Shown here: piece by piece, positions 7,278 to 15,438 of the stretch
How the letters are laid out: each line of letters opens with the position of its first letter
Position numbering within the stretch: position 1 is the first letter of the stretch
From: an uncultured Oscillospiraceae bacterium
GTDB taxonomy: Bacteria; Bacillota; Clostridia; Oscillospirales; Ruminococcaceae
Reading direction: 5' to 3'
DNA length: 23,297 nt
Assembly (NCBI GenBank): GCA_934527255.1
Contig: CAKTAM010000021.1
Coordinates: forward strand, 1-23,297
Position numbers and translations under genes: made by a program
The notes under the pieces: generated by a model
What the model was told of the DNA's origin: nothing
Seen by the model: the letters and a program-made list of their open reading frames with translations, nothing else
Database searches by the model: none

Positions 7278-8069
7278 ATGCGCATGGAGAACATTCCCGG
7301 CGTGCCGGATTTTGATCAGGAAGCGTTCGCCCCAAAAAGCAGCCGCTGGTGCCTGCTGATCCCCGTCATCAATGAGGGCGGCCGCCTGCTGAGCGAGCTG
7401 GCCCGGGCGCAGGCGGCCGGGGTCGACCGGCTGTGCGACATTATTCTGTGCGACGGCGGCAGCACCGACGGCAGCACCGACCCCGGCCGTCTGAGTGCGC
7501 TTGGGGTCAACACCCTGCTCGTCAAGCGGGGGCCGGGCAGGCAGGGCGCGCAGCTGCGCACCGGCCTGTGGCTGGCGCGCCAGCGCGGGTATGACGGCGT
7601 GCTGACCATTGACGGCAACAACAAGGACAGCATTGAGGATGTGCCCCGCTTTCTGGAAAAGCTGGAGCAGGGCTACGATTTTGTTCAGGGCAGCCGCTTT
7701 GTGCGTGGCGGCCGGGCGGTCAACACGCCGCTCATCCGCTGGCTCAGCGTGCGCCTTATCCATGCGCCCATCATCAGCCTGACGGCGCACTGCCGCTTTA
7801 CCGATACCACCAACAATTTCCGCGCCTACAGCGCCGCCTATCTGAACCATCCGGCCGTGCAGCCCCTGCGGGAGGTCTTTTCCGGGTACGAGCTGCTGGC
7901 CTACCTCAGCGTGCGCGCCGGGCAGCTGGGGCTGCGCTGCTGCGAGGTGCCGGTGACGCGCGCCTACCCCAAGGGGGAAAAAACGCCGACCAAGATCAGC
8001 TTCTTCAAAGGCAACGGCCAGCTGCTGAAAATTCTGTTCACCAATCTGCGGGGAGGGTACACGCCGTGA
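7278..8069 (+). CDS. Family 2 glycosyltransferase, DPM/GtrB-like catalytic domain
   Basis: A 263-residue GT-A fold glycosyltransferase. LLIPVINEGGR opens the domain (about 26-36), CDGGSTDGS (58-66) binds the nucleotide, and DGNNKD (112-117) is the acidic metal/phosphate site seen in dolichol-phosphate-mannose-synthase-like enzymes. GSRF near 138 and TDTTNNFRAYS near 176 are also family-typical. There are no C-terminal membrane helices, unlike the second GT2 in the operon. It should transfer a sugar from a nucleotide donor, either to a lipid phosphate or a growing glycan, at the cytoplasmic face. AAAAAGGAG about 10 nt upstream supports the start. A tiny GTG-started gene overlaps its stop codon. 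Confidence 0.87.
   Translation: MRMENIPGVPDFDQEAFAPKSSRWCLLIPVINEGGRLLSELARAQAAGVDRLCDIILCDGGSTDGSTDPGRLSALGVNTLLVKRGPGRQGAQLRTGLWLARQRGYDGVLTIDGNNKDSIEDVPRFLEKLEQGYDFVQGSRFVRGGRAVNTPLIRWLSVRLIHAPIISLTAHCRFTDTTNNFRAYSAAYLNHPAVQPLREVFSGYELLAYLSVRAGQLGLRCCEVPVTRAYPKGEKTPTKISFFKGNGQLLKILFTNLRGGYTP
8050..8057 (+). promoter_or_regulatory. Strong ribosome site for the 33-residue gene
   Basis: GGGGAGGG lies inside the 3' end of the glycosyltransferase gene, 8 nt before GTG 8066. No other start codon is suitably placed to use it. This is the main reason for accepting the very short gene that follows. Confidence 0.65.
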
Positions 8070-8167
8070 TACAGGCAAAAAAGCGCCCGGGCCTTCCGGG
8101 CCTGCTGACGGTCTGCGGCCTGCTGCTCTGCTTTTCTGTCTATACGGCGCTGCCGGGCGGCGGCTGA
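8066..8167 (+). CDS. 33-residue predicted single-span membrane peptide
   Basis: A GTG codon overlaps the TGA stop of the glycosyltransferase (GTGA) and follows GGGGAGGG at a spacing of 8 nt, a translational-coupling layout. The product starts MIQAKKRPG, has one hydrophobic stretch of about 20 residues (near 10-29, LPGLLTVCGLLLCFSVYTAL), and ends in PGGG before TGA at 8165-8167. The basic N-terminus and hydrophobic core predict one membrane span with the N-terminus inside. I do not recognise the family. The position between a glycosyltransferase and an FAD oxidoreductase suggests a small subunit or scaffold of the membrane glycan machinery. It could instead be a decayed fragment: the gap to the next gene is only 43 nt. 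Confidence 0.55.
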   Translation: MIQAKKRPGLPGLLTVCGLLLCFSVYTALPGGG

Positions 8168-8210
8168 CGGCGCGCTGCACGCCAAAATAAGGATGGAAGG
8201 AAACCATGCC

Positions 8211-9395
8211 ATGACCTACGACAAGATCATTCTGGGGGCAGGGCTGTACGGCCTGTACAGCGCCGTGTTCTGCGCCCGGCAGGGCGACAGCGTGCTGGTG
8301 CTGGAAAAGGATGACGGCGCTTTTACACGGGCCACCCACATCAATCAGGCGCGGGTGCACAACGGCTATCACTATCCGCGCAGCTATTCCACCGCCATCA
8401 AAAGCGCGCACTATTTCCGGCGCTTCTGCGCCGATTTCGGCTTCTGCAACAAGACGGATTTTGATCAGGTGTACGCCACCTCGGCGGCGTTCAGCTGGAC
8501 GAACGCAGAGGATTTTGTGCGCTTCTGCCGCGCGGCCGGCATCCGGTGCGACCGGGTGGAGCCTGCCCGCTATTTTCAGCCGGGGCTGTGCGACGGCGCG
8601 TTTTTGACGCACGAATATACCTATGACGCCGCGCTGCTGCGCAGCCACTTTCTGCACCAGCTGGAGCAGCTGCCCGGCGTGACGGTGCAGTACAATGCGC
8701 AGGTCCAGGCCATCGAGCAGCAGGGCAGCCTGTACGCCGTGCATACCGCCGACGGCGGCGTACACCGTACCCCGTTTCTGCTCAACGCCACCTATGCCGG
8801 GGTGAACACCATTCTGAAGCTGCTGGACTTCGAGCCGTTTGCCATTAAGTATGAGCTGTGCGAGATCATTCTGTGCCGGGTGTGCGACGAGCTGAAAAAC
8901 ACCGGCCTGACGGTGATGGACGGGCCCTTTTTCAGCCTGATGCCGTTTGGCAAAACGGGGTATCACAGCCTGACCAGCGTCACCTTTACCCCGCATGATA
9001 CCAGCTATGACGCCCTGCCCACCTTTGACTGTCAGCGGCGCAGCGGCGGCTATTGCCGCCCGGAGGCGCTGGGCAACTGCGACCGCTGCCCGGCCCGGCC
9101 CAAAAGCGCCTGGCCGTATATGAGTCAGCTGGCCCGCAAATATATGCAGCCGGGGTTGACGTTTGAATATGTTTCGTCGCTTTACAGCATGAAGCCCATT
9201 CTGAAAGCCAGCGAGGTGGACGACAGCCGCCCCACCGTGGTGCGCGTTTTTCACGAAAACCCGACCTTTGTCAGCGTGCTTTCGGGAAAGATCAACACCG
9301 TATACGATCTGGATGAGGTGCTGCGGCGCCCCGGCGCCCCGGCGCCCGCTGCCGCCCGGCAGGAAAGCCCCGCGCAGAAAGGACAGCAAGCATGA
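8211..9395 (+). CDS. FAD-dependent oxidoreductase (DAO-like) with extra cysteine cluster
   Basis: A 394-residue flavoprotein. GAGLYG (9-14) is the Rossmann GxGxxG motif and LVLEKDDG follows at about 29-36, with the acidic residue that binds the ribose of FAD. ARVHNGYHYPRS near 49-60 is a conserved segment of DadA-like oxidases found in polysaccharide gene clusters. Around 274-293 there are four cysteines spaced C-x7-C-x7-C-x2-C, which could bind zinc or an iron-sulfur cluster. The C-terminal 20 residues are an Ala/Pro/Gln tail. I chose ATG 8211 because AAGGA sits about 9 nt upstream; an ATG at 8193 is in frame but poorly placed. The stop overlaps the next start (ATGA). Likely it oxidises a sugar or its nucleotide form; the substrate is unknown. 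Confidence 0.82.
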   Translation: MTYDKIILGAGLYGLYSAVFCARQGDSVLVLEKDDGAFTRATHINQARVHNGYHYPRSYSTAIKSAHYFRRFCADFGFCNKTDFDQVYATSAAFSWTNAEDFVRFCRAAGIRCDRVEPARYFQPGLCDGAFLTHEYTYDAALLRSHFLHQLEQLPGVTVQYNAQVQAIEQQGSLYAVHTADGGVHRTPFLLNATYAGVNTILKLLDFEPFAIKYELCEIILCRVCDELKNTGLTVMDGPFFSLMPFGKTGYHSLTSVTFTPHDTSYDALPTFDCQRRSGGYCRPEALGNCDRCPARPKSAWPYMSQLARKYMQPGLTFEYVSSLYSMKPILKASEVDDSRPTVVRVFHENPTFVSVLSGKINTVYDLDEVLRRPGAPAPAAARQESPAQKGQQA

Positions 9396-10312
9396 GCAAA
9401 GAGCACAATTTTGTTTCGGCCGTGGTGTATCTGCACAACGACGCCGAGCGGGTCGTCCCATTCCTGACCATGCTGTACGGCCAGCTGGAGGCCCATTTTG
9501 AGCATTACGAGATCGTCTGCATCAACGATGCCTCTACAGATGCCAGCGCCGACACGGTGCGCCGCTTTGCCCGCGAGCGTGACTTTCCCCTGACGCTGGT
9601 GCAGATGAGCAGCTGGCACGGCGTCGAGCTGGCCATGAACGCCGGTATCGACATTGCCATCGGCGATTTTGTCTTTGAATTTGACAGCGTGGAAATGCCA
9701 TACCAGCCGGGCCTGCTGATGGATTGCTATGCAAAGGCGCTGCAGGGCTATGACATTGTGTGGGCCTGCCCGCGGCGCAGCCGCCATGGCCGCCGTCAGC
9801 TGTTTTACCGCATCTTCAACGCCTCGTTCGACAGTGCCTACCGCATGCGGGAGGATGCCTTCCGTCTGGTGTCGCGCCGGGCGCTCAACCGGGTGCACGC
9901 CATCTCCTCCATGCCGCCCTACCGCAAGGCGGCCTATGCCGCCAGCGGGCTGAAGCTGGACAATCTGGAATTTGAACCCTCCTTTCCCCCGCGTCAGAAA
10001 GACAAGAACCCTTATACCAAGGCGCTGGATTCGCTGGCCCTGTACACCGATATGTTCTACCGGCTCAGTCTAGGCATCTCGCTGGTGCTGCTGGTGCTGA
10101 CCATGGCGTTCGGCATTTATACCGTCGTCATCTATGCCAGCCCCGTCCGGCAGGTGGAAGGGTGGACCTCCACCATGCTGGTGATGTGCGTGGGCTTCTT
10201 CGGCATTTTCCTCATGCTGACCATCGTCATCAAATATCTGAGCCTGCTGGTAGATCTGGTGTTCAAAAAGCAGCGGTATCTGGTAGAGGGCATTGAAAAA
10301 ATTCAGCGGTAA
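9392..10312 (+). CDS. GtrB-like family 2 glycosyltransferase with two C-terminal membrane helices
   Basis: A 306-residue protein. The GT-A domain begins with AVVYLHNDAERVVP (10-23), has NDASTDAS (45-52), and an acidic EFDSVEMPYQPG segment near 96-107 in place of the common DxDLQDPPE. Two hydrophobic helices follow at about 227-250 and 260-287. This is the layout of GtrB/DPM1-like enzymes that move a sugar from a nucleotide donor to undecaprenyl phosphate at the inner face of the membrane. The start overlaps the stop of the FAD oxidoreductase by 4 nt (ATGA), so the two are probably co-translated. A GtrA-like flippase lies at the end of the operon, which supports a lipid-linked sugar. The changed acidic motif leaves the donor and acceptor uncertain. 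Confidence 0.85.
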   Translation: MSKEHNFVSAVVYLHNDAERVVPFLTMLYGQLEAHFEHYEIVCINDASTDASADTVRRFARERDFPLTLVQMSSWHGVELAMNAGIDIAIGDFVFEFDSVEMPYQPGLLMDCYAKALQGYDIVWACPRRSRHGRRQLFYRIFNASFDSAYRMREDAFRLVSRRALNRVHAISSMPPYRKAAYAASGLKLDNLEFEPSFPPRQKDKNPYTKALDSLALYTDMFYRLSLGISLVLLVLTMAFGIYTVVIYASPVRQVEGWTSTMLVMCVGFFGIFLMLTIVIKYLSLLVDLVFKKQRYLVEGIEKIQR

Positions 10313-10387
10313 GCGCCCGTCGGCGTCTGCGCGGCAGGCTGTGCCGTGCCGCCCGCCAAAGCCGCCGCGATGTAGTTGAGGTTTGCC

Positions 10388-12097
10388 ATGAAAAAACTGT
10401 TTGACCGGCAGCGCCGGGATCTGACCGCCGCAGGGCTGGCGCTGCTGGTGATACTGGCGTGCGCGGCGCGGCTGGTGCTGGCCGCACAGGGGCGGTTGTA
10501 TCTCGAGCCGGAGAATTCCCCCATTGACGACCAGCTGATGTATAACGCCGCCGTCAGCATTACCAACGGACAGTGGTTGGGGCCGTACGCCTATAATACC
10601 ATTGCCAAGCACATGTTCTTTTCGGTGTGGCTGGCGTTCGTGCACTGGCTGGGCGCGCCCTATCTGCTGGCAAACGCCGCGTTGGCGCTGGCCGGTGCGT
10701 GGGTGATGGCCAGCGCGCTGGCCCCGGTGCTGAAAAAGCGGCTGTGGGTGCTGGCGGCCTTTGCCATGCTGGCGTTCTGCCCGGTGGGGTTCGACCGCTA
10801 CAACGCCCGCATCTACCGCGACAGCATCACGGTATCGCTGCTGCTGCTGGCCTTTGGCGGGATGATCGGCGCGGTGCTGCGCGCTATGCCCGCAGAAAAG
10901 GAGGCTCACCCCCGCCGCCGCTGCGCAGCCCGCTGGGGCTATGCCGTCATCGGCGGGCTGGGGCTGGGTACCAGCTGGCTGAACCGGGAGGACGGCGTCT
11001 GGCTGCTGCCGTTTTGCGTGTGCTTTGCGGTTCTGGGCGCGGTGCTGGTGGTAAAAGCGCAGGGGCTGCGCCGCAGCACTTCGGTGCTGGCCAGCTTCTG
11101 CCTGCCGTTTGTGCTGCTGGCCGGGTGCCTGGCGGCGTATGCCGGAATGAACAATGCCTATTACGGCCGGTTTCTCATCAGCGACCTGACCAGCCGCGAT
11201 TTTACCACGGCCTATGGCCTGCTGACCGGCATCGAGGATGAAAACACCGGTGCCTGCCGCCCTATCACCCGGGCCACCCGGCAGGTGCTGTACGACAACA
11301 GCGACTTTTTTGCCGCGCTGGAGCCCTATTGGGAATCGCCTGTGGTGCTGGGCGGCTATGGCAGCAAGGATGCCGGAGAATACGGCGGCAGCTTTTATTA
11401 CGGTATGCGGCTGGCAAACCAGCTGGCCGGGCAGTACCGTGACGCTGCAGAAACAAAGGCTTTTTATGAGGAGATGGCCGCCGAGCTGCGGCGGCTGGAG
11501 GCGCAGGGCGTCATCCGCATCACGCATTTTCACGCCACGACGGTGCCTTACTGGCGCGGCGAATATCTGCTGCCGACCCTGAAAGAGCTGGGCAGCGAGC
11601 TGAAAATGGCCCTGTTTCTGCCTACCTTTGAACCGCGCACCCCCATCAGCGTCTATTCGCGGCAGGAGCTTGTAGACGAAATGCGGCAGTATCTGCACGG
11701 CGACATTGTGCGCGGCTATCAGGAGGGGACGGATCTGCCCTACTTCAACCCCAAGGCTTATGCGCTGGAGCAGGCCCTCTGCTGGCTGTGGCGCTGCTTT
11801 GCCGCCGTGGGCACGGCGGCCGGGCTGTGGCTGGCCTTTGCCCGCTTTCGGCAGGGGTTTGCCGCACTGTTCGGCAGGCGGCGGCCGGTCGAGCTGCCGG
11901 AGGTCTGCCGCTGGGTGCTGGTGTGTGGGCTGGGGCTTTCCGCGCTGATGCGCTGCGCCTTGATGTCCTATATGGAGGTGACGGTCTTTCACATCGGCAC
12001 CTATCTGATGTATCTTTCCACGGCCAGCCCGCTGTTTGGTCTGGCCGGGCTGCTGGGGCTGCAGGCGCTACTGCAGGCCAGAACAGCGCGGCGCTGA
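10388..12097 (+). CDS. Polytopic membrane protein, probable GT-C-type glycosyltransferase
   Basis: A 569-residue integral membrane protein with roughly ten hydrophobic segments and a soluble region of about 200 residues between residues 255 and 460. After the first helix the outer loop contains SPIDDQLMYN with the acidic pair Asp47/Asp48, placed like the catalytic acidic residues of GT-C enzymes that use polyprenyl-phosphate sugars. TSWLNREDGVWLLPF near 197-211 resembles segments of mannosyltransferase-like GT-C proteins. In three-part Gtr systems the specific transferase is a polytopic protein of this kind, and GtrA- and GtrB-like proteins are encoded in the same operon. GTTGAGG at 10375-10381 supports ATG 10388, 75 nt after the GtrB-like gene. 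The family is inferred from layout; no close relative is recognised. Confidence 0.68.
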   Translation: MKKLFDRQRRDLTAAGLALLVILACAARLVLAAQGRLYLEPENSPIDDQLMYNAAVSITNGQWLGPYAYNTIAKHMFFSVWLAFVHWLGAPYLLANAALALAGAWVMASALAPVLKKRLWVLAAFAMLAFCPVGFDRYNARIYRDSITVSLLLLAFGGMIGAVLRAMPAEKEAHPRRRCAARWGYAVIGGLGLGTSWLNREDGVWLLPFCVCFAVLGAVLVVKAQGLRRSTSVLASFCLPFVLLAGCLAAYAGMNNAYYGRFLISDLTSRDFTTAYGLLTGIEDENTGACRPITRATRQVLYDNSDFFAALEPYWESPVVLGGYGSKDAGEYGGSFYYGMRLANQLAGQYRDAAETKAFYEEMAAELRRLEAQGVIRITHFHATTVPYWRGEYLLPTLKELGSELKMALFLPTFEPRTPISVYSRQELVDEMRQYLHGDIVRGYQEGTDLPYFNPKAYALEQALCWLWRCFAAVGTAAGLWLAFARFRQGFAALFGRRRPVELPEVCRWVLVCGLGLSALMRCALMSYMEVTVFHIGTYLMYLSTASPLFGLAGLLGLQALLQARTARR

Positions 12098-12155
12098 GGG
12101 GGCCCTTGGCCTCCCGTGCCGCCGCAAAAAAACGAAAGGGGGCGTCCTGCGCCGC

Positions 12156-13670
12156 ATGAGCTTTACTTCTGCCGCTTTTTACGGCTTTTTTGCCGTGGTG
12201 TGCGCCGCTTATTACCTTGTACCGGCCCTTGCGCAAGGGGCGCGGCGCGCAGCGTGGGCCTGCCCGGCGCAGAACGCGGTGCTGTTGGCGGCCTGCGTGT
12301 GGTTTGCCGCCGCGGCCGGTGCCGCCACCCTGTGCACGGCCGTCGGGGCCGCGCTGGTGTGCTGGGCGTTCGGCCGGTGGATCGACTCAGCCGACGGCCG
12401 CGCGCGCCGGGCGCTGACGGCCCTCGGCATTGCGCTGCTGGTCGGGCTGCTGGCGGCCGTCAAGTATTCCGGCATGCTGCTGCAGACGGCCGCCGCCCTC
12501 TGGCCCGCTGCCGCCCGGCTGCCCGCGCTGTCGCAGCTAATCCGAGTGCTGGGCGTCAGCTACTACACCCTGACGGCGATCGCTTATCTTGTCGAGGTGG
12601 GCCGCCGCCGTCAGACGGCGCTGCGCAGCCCGCTTCGGCTGGCACTGGTGCTGCTGTTTTTTCCGGCCTTTCTCAGCGGGCCCATCGGCCGCGTGGCCGA
12701 GCTGTCGCCGCAGCTGGACGCCCCGCGCCGGTTTTCGTATGACGGCTTTGCCAGCGGCCTGACGCAGCTTTTGTTGGGCGCGTTCAAAAAGCTGGTGCTG
12801 GCCGACAGTCTGGCGCTGGTGGTCGACCCGGCGTTTGCGGCGCCGCAGCAGTTTTCCGGTCCGGTGCTGGCGCTGGCCGCCGTCGCCTTTTCGCTGCAGC
12901 TGTACTATGATTTCAGCGGCTATACCGATATGGCCCGCGGCGCGGCGGCCGTGCTGGGCATATCGCTGCGGCTCAACTTCCGCAGGCCCTTTGCCGCGCG
13001 CAGCTTCAGCGAGCTGTGGGGCCGCTGGCATATGTCGCTGTCGCAGTGGTTCCGCGATTATGTGTACATTCCGCTGGGCGGCAGCCGCCGGGGCACGGCG
13101 CGTATGTGTCTGGCCACGCTGGCGGTGTTTGCCCTCAGCGGCCTGTGGCATGAGGCCGGATGGCTGTTTCTGGTATGGGGCGTGCTCAACGGCCTGTTTG
13201 TGCTGGAGGAAAAGCTGACGCGCACGCCGCGCGCCGCGCTGGCGGCCCGCCTGCCGGGCTATGCCGGTTCCGCCGTGCAGCGGCTGTGGCAGGCCGTGCG
13301 GGTGCTGGCCATTTTTTCGCTATGCTTTATCGTGTTCCGCGTGGGCGAAAACAGCGGCGCCGGTCTGGCCGACTGTGCGCGCTATTATTCCGGCCTGCTG
13401 CGTGACTGGGGCGTGCTGCTGTCGCCGTCCCGCATGGTCTCCCAGCTGAAGCTGCTGAGCATCGGCCGCAAGCTGCTGGCCTATCTGGGCGGCTCGCTGC
13501 TGCTGAACGAAACGCTGGAGTTTCTGGCGGCGCGCCGCGGCCTGCCGACGGCCGACTGGGTGCGCAGTCTGCCGGGCGGGGCGCGCATGCTGCTGTATTA
13601 TGTGCTTTGCCTGTTGGTGCTGTTTTTCGGGCAGCTGGGAACGTCCTCGTTCATCTATTTTCAGTTTTAA
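12156..13670 (+). CDS. MBOAT-family O-acyltransferase, AlgI-like
   Basis: A 504-residue polytopic protein. The family's core is plain: YYDFSGYTDMARG near 250-262, then ELWGRWHMSLSQWFRDYVYI (286-305) followed by PLGG, then the invariant catalytic His332 in SGLWHEAGW; His292 lies in the WH of the earlier motif. AlgI-like MBOATs take acyl groups, usually acetyl, from the cytoplasm and pass them through the membrane to an extracellular polysaccharide, together with an SGNH partner. That partner is encoded 15 nt downstream. ATG 12156 follows GAAAGGGGG by a rather long 14 nt, but the product start fits the first helix. Located after the glycosyltransferases, it probably acetylates the sugar the operon makes. 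Confidence 0.92.
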   Translation: MSFTSAAFYGFFAVVCAAYYLVPALAQGARRAAWACPAQNAVLLAACVWFAAAAGAATLCTAVGAALVCWAFGRWIDSADGRARRALTALGIALLVGLLAAVKYSGMLLQTAAALWPAAARLPALSQLIRVLGVSYYTLTAIAYLVEVGRRRQTALRSPLRLALVLLFFPAFLSGPIGRVAELSPQLDAPRRFSYDGFASGLTQLLLGAFKKLVLADSLALVVDPAFAAPQQFSGPVLALAAVAFSLQLYYDFSGYTDMARGAAAVLGISLRLNFRRPFAARSFSELWGRWHMSLSQWFRDYVYIPLGGSRRGTARMCLATLAVFALSGLWHEAGWLFLVWGVLNGLFVLEEKLTRTPRAALAARLPGYAGSAVQRLWQAVRVLAIFSLCFIVFRVGENSGAGLADCARYYSGLLRDWGVLLSPSRMVSQLKLLSIGRKLLAYLGGSLLLNETLEFLAARRGLPTADWVRSLPGGARMLLYYVLCLLVLFFGQLGTSSFIYFQF

Positions 13671-13685
13671 GGGGGTGCGTGGCTG

Positions 13686-14771
13686 ATGTCCATCCGACCG
13701 AACGCTCAGGGCGGCCGCCCGCTGCGGCGCGTGCTGAAAAGCGCGCTGCTGTTTCTGCCGCTGGCGGTGCTGGTGGGGCTGGTCAACGTACTGGTCGACC
13801 CGGCCAGCCTTTTCCGCCGCGACTATGAATACGAGGCCGCGCGCATCGTCACCTCCGGGCAGAACGCCTCGCAGCTGAAAAACATGGATGACCGCGCATT
13901 CCAGAAGGACTGCGCGCAGCTGCTGGCGCAGGCACCGGATACGCTGGTGCTGGGATCCTCCCGCTGCATGCAGCTGACGGCGGCCGGGCTGGAATGCCCC
14001 GGGCTGTTCAACGGCGGCGTGACCAACGGCGACCTGCGGGATATGATCTCGCTGTATGAGCTGTATAAAAGCCTGGGCAAGCAGCCGCGCCGCGTGATCC
14101 TGATGACGGATTACTGCCTGTTCAACCCGGCAAAGCTGGACGGCCGCGCCTATACAGAGGGCTATGCCGCGTTTGCCCGCCGCACCGGCACGCAGGAGCT
14201 GAAAACCTCCCGCAGCACCGAAAAGTGGAAGCAGCTGCTGTCGCCGGTCTACTTTCAGACCTCCATCCGGTTTCTGGCCTCCGGCGGCGGCAACACCATT
14301 GTGCCCACGCTGGAGCCGGAGACGGACAGCGACATGCGCCGCGCCGACGGCAGCTTCAGCTACGGCCCGGCCCTGCGTAATATGACGGATGAGGAAAAGC
14401 TGCAGTTCTCGCAGGAATCCGCCCAGCACATCGCCTTTTATGTCGGCGAGTATCAGCCGGTCTCGCCGGTGCTGCGCCAGCAGTTCGAGCTGTTTGTGGA
14501 CGAGCTGCAGGCCGACGGTGTAACTGTGGTGTTTCAGCTGCCGCCCCTCAACCCAAGCATGTATGCCGCCATGCAGCAGGATGCCGATTTTTCGCAGCTG
14601 CTGGCGCTGGAGGAGTATTTCACCGCGTTTGCCCAAGGCCGGGGCATCGGTGTTTTCGGCAGCTATGACGCCGAGGCGCTGGGGCTGACCTGTACGGATT
14701 TTTACGATGCGCTGCACTGCTCGCTGGAGGCGACCAACGCCTATCTTCCGGCGTGGCTGAAAAACGCCTGA
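13686..14771 (+). CDS. Membrane-anchored SGNH/AlgJ-DltD-like acyltransferase partner
   Basis: A 361-residue protein with one N-terminal membrane anchor (about 19-37) and an extracellular domain. The nucleophile block is LVLGSSRC (Ser91/Ser92) and the C-terminal block is DFYDALHCS, giving a D-x-x-H pair at Asp341 and His344. Together these fit the Ser-Asp-His set of SGNH hydrolases. Proteins of this layout (AlgJ, AlgX, PatB, DltD types) accept the acyl group delivered by an MBOAT and place it on the glycan outside the cell. The gene starts 15 nt after the MBOAT stop, with GGGGG between, so the pair is likely co-translated. It is not close enough to a named family to give a symbol. Confidence 0.82.
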   Translation: MSIRPNAQGGRPLRRVLKSALLFLPLAVLVGLVNVLVDPASLFRRDYEYEAARIVTSGQNASQLKNMDDRAFQKDCAQLLAQAPDTLVLGSSRCMQLTAAGLECPGLFNGGVTNGDLRDMISLYELYKSLGKQPRRVILMTDYCLFNPAKLDGRAYTEGYAAFARRTGTQELKTSRSTEKWKQLLSPVYFQTSIRFLASGGGNTIVPTLEPETDSDMRRADGSFSYGPALRNMTDEEKLQFSQESAQHIAFYVGEYQPVSPVLRQQFELFVDELQADGVTVVFQLPPLNPSMYAAMQQDADFSQLLALEEYFTAFAQGRGIGVFGSYDAEALGLTCTDFYDALHCSLEATNAYLPAWLKNA

Positions 14772-14826
14772 CAGCCTGCGCCGCCCCGCTTTTTCATTTT
14801 GTGCACAAAGAAAGGAACCTGTCAAA

Positions 14827-15435
14827 ATGGCCCTCTGGATCCGTAAAATGCTGCAAAAATACCGCGAGCTGCTGCTGTATGCGCTGGTGGGCGTGGTGAC
14901 AACGCTTATCAACGTGGTGGCGTTCAGCGTGTGCCACACCACGCTGGGGCTGCACTATGCGCTGGCCAACGTTATTGCATGGGTGCTCTCGGTGCTGTTC
15001 GCATTTTTCGCCAACAAAATTGTTGTCTTTGAAAACCACGGCTGGAGCGCCGCCGTCGTCTGGCACGAGGCCGTCACCTTTTTCCTCAGCCGCGCCGCCA
15101 GCCTGCTGGTGGATGAGGCCGGTATGTGGCTGCTGATCTCGGTGCTGCGGCTGAACGAGCTGATCTCCAAGCTGCTGGTCAACGGGCTGGTGATCCTGAT
15201 CAACTATGTTCTGGGCAAGCTTTGGGTGTTCGGCAAAAAGGCTGCCGACGAAAAACCGGCGACCGCTGCATCTGCGGCGAAGCCTGCGCCGACCGGCGCC
15301 TTGGGTGCGCAGGCGGGTACTGCACAGGCGAATGGCTTTGAGAAAACGAACACCTTTGCACAGGGGGTAGAGCCGACGGCGGTTGTCGGCACGGATGGCA
15401 CGAACCCGGCCGAAAAGGAAAGCGGTGCAATATGA
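14827..15435 (+). CDS. GtrA-family membrane protein with Ala/Pro-rich tail
   Basis: A 202-residue protein. The first 135 residues hold four membrane helices (about 14-36, 42-65, 78-105, 112-135) with the GtrA signature YALVGVVTTLINVVAF, and FFANKIVVFE after helix 2; the last helix runs into NYVLGKLWVFGKK. GtrA-like proteins are thought to flip polyprenyl-phosphate sugars across the membrane for GtrB/GtrC-type transferases. Residues 138-202 are a hydrophilic tail rich in Ala, Thr, Pro and Gly that is not part of the usual 120-140-residue GtrA protein. AAAGAAAGGA at 14808-14817 fixes ATG 14827. It is the last gene of the operon, followed by tandem hairpins. Confidence 0.9.
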   Translation: MALWIRKMLQKYRELLLYALVGVVTTLINVVAFSVCHTTLGLHYALANVIAWVLSVLFAFFANKIVVFENHGWSAAVVWHEAVTFFLSRAASLLVDEAGMWLLISVLRLNELISKLLVNGLVILINYVLGKLWVFGKKAADEKPATAASAAKPAPTGALGAQAGTAQANGFEKTNTFAQGVEPTAVVGTDGTNPAEKESGAI

Positions 15436-15438
15436 AAT

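Noticed and set aside
8193..8210. Earlier ATG for the FAD oxidoreductase
   Set aside because: Only a weak purine run precedes it, whereas the ATG at 8211 has AAGGA at good spacing and the Rossmann motif starts right after it.
6897..9461. 854-codon open frame on the minus strand
   Set aside because: It lies antisense to three or four well-supported genes with recognisable motifs. It is His/Arg/Gln-rich without domains, and results from the rarity of stop codons opposite GC-rich coding DNA.
10070..11992. 640-codon minus-strand open frame
   Set aside because: It is antisense to the GtrB-like and GT-C-like genes, with biased composition (Gln, His, Arg, Gly), no ribosome site and no recognisable domain.
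13320..14942. 540-codon minus-strand open frame
   Set aside because: It is antisense to the SGNH gene and parts of the MBOAT and GtrA genes, which have clear catalytic motifs in the plus strand.
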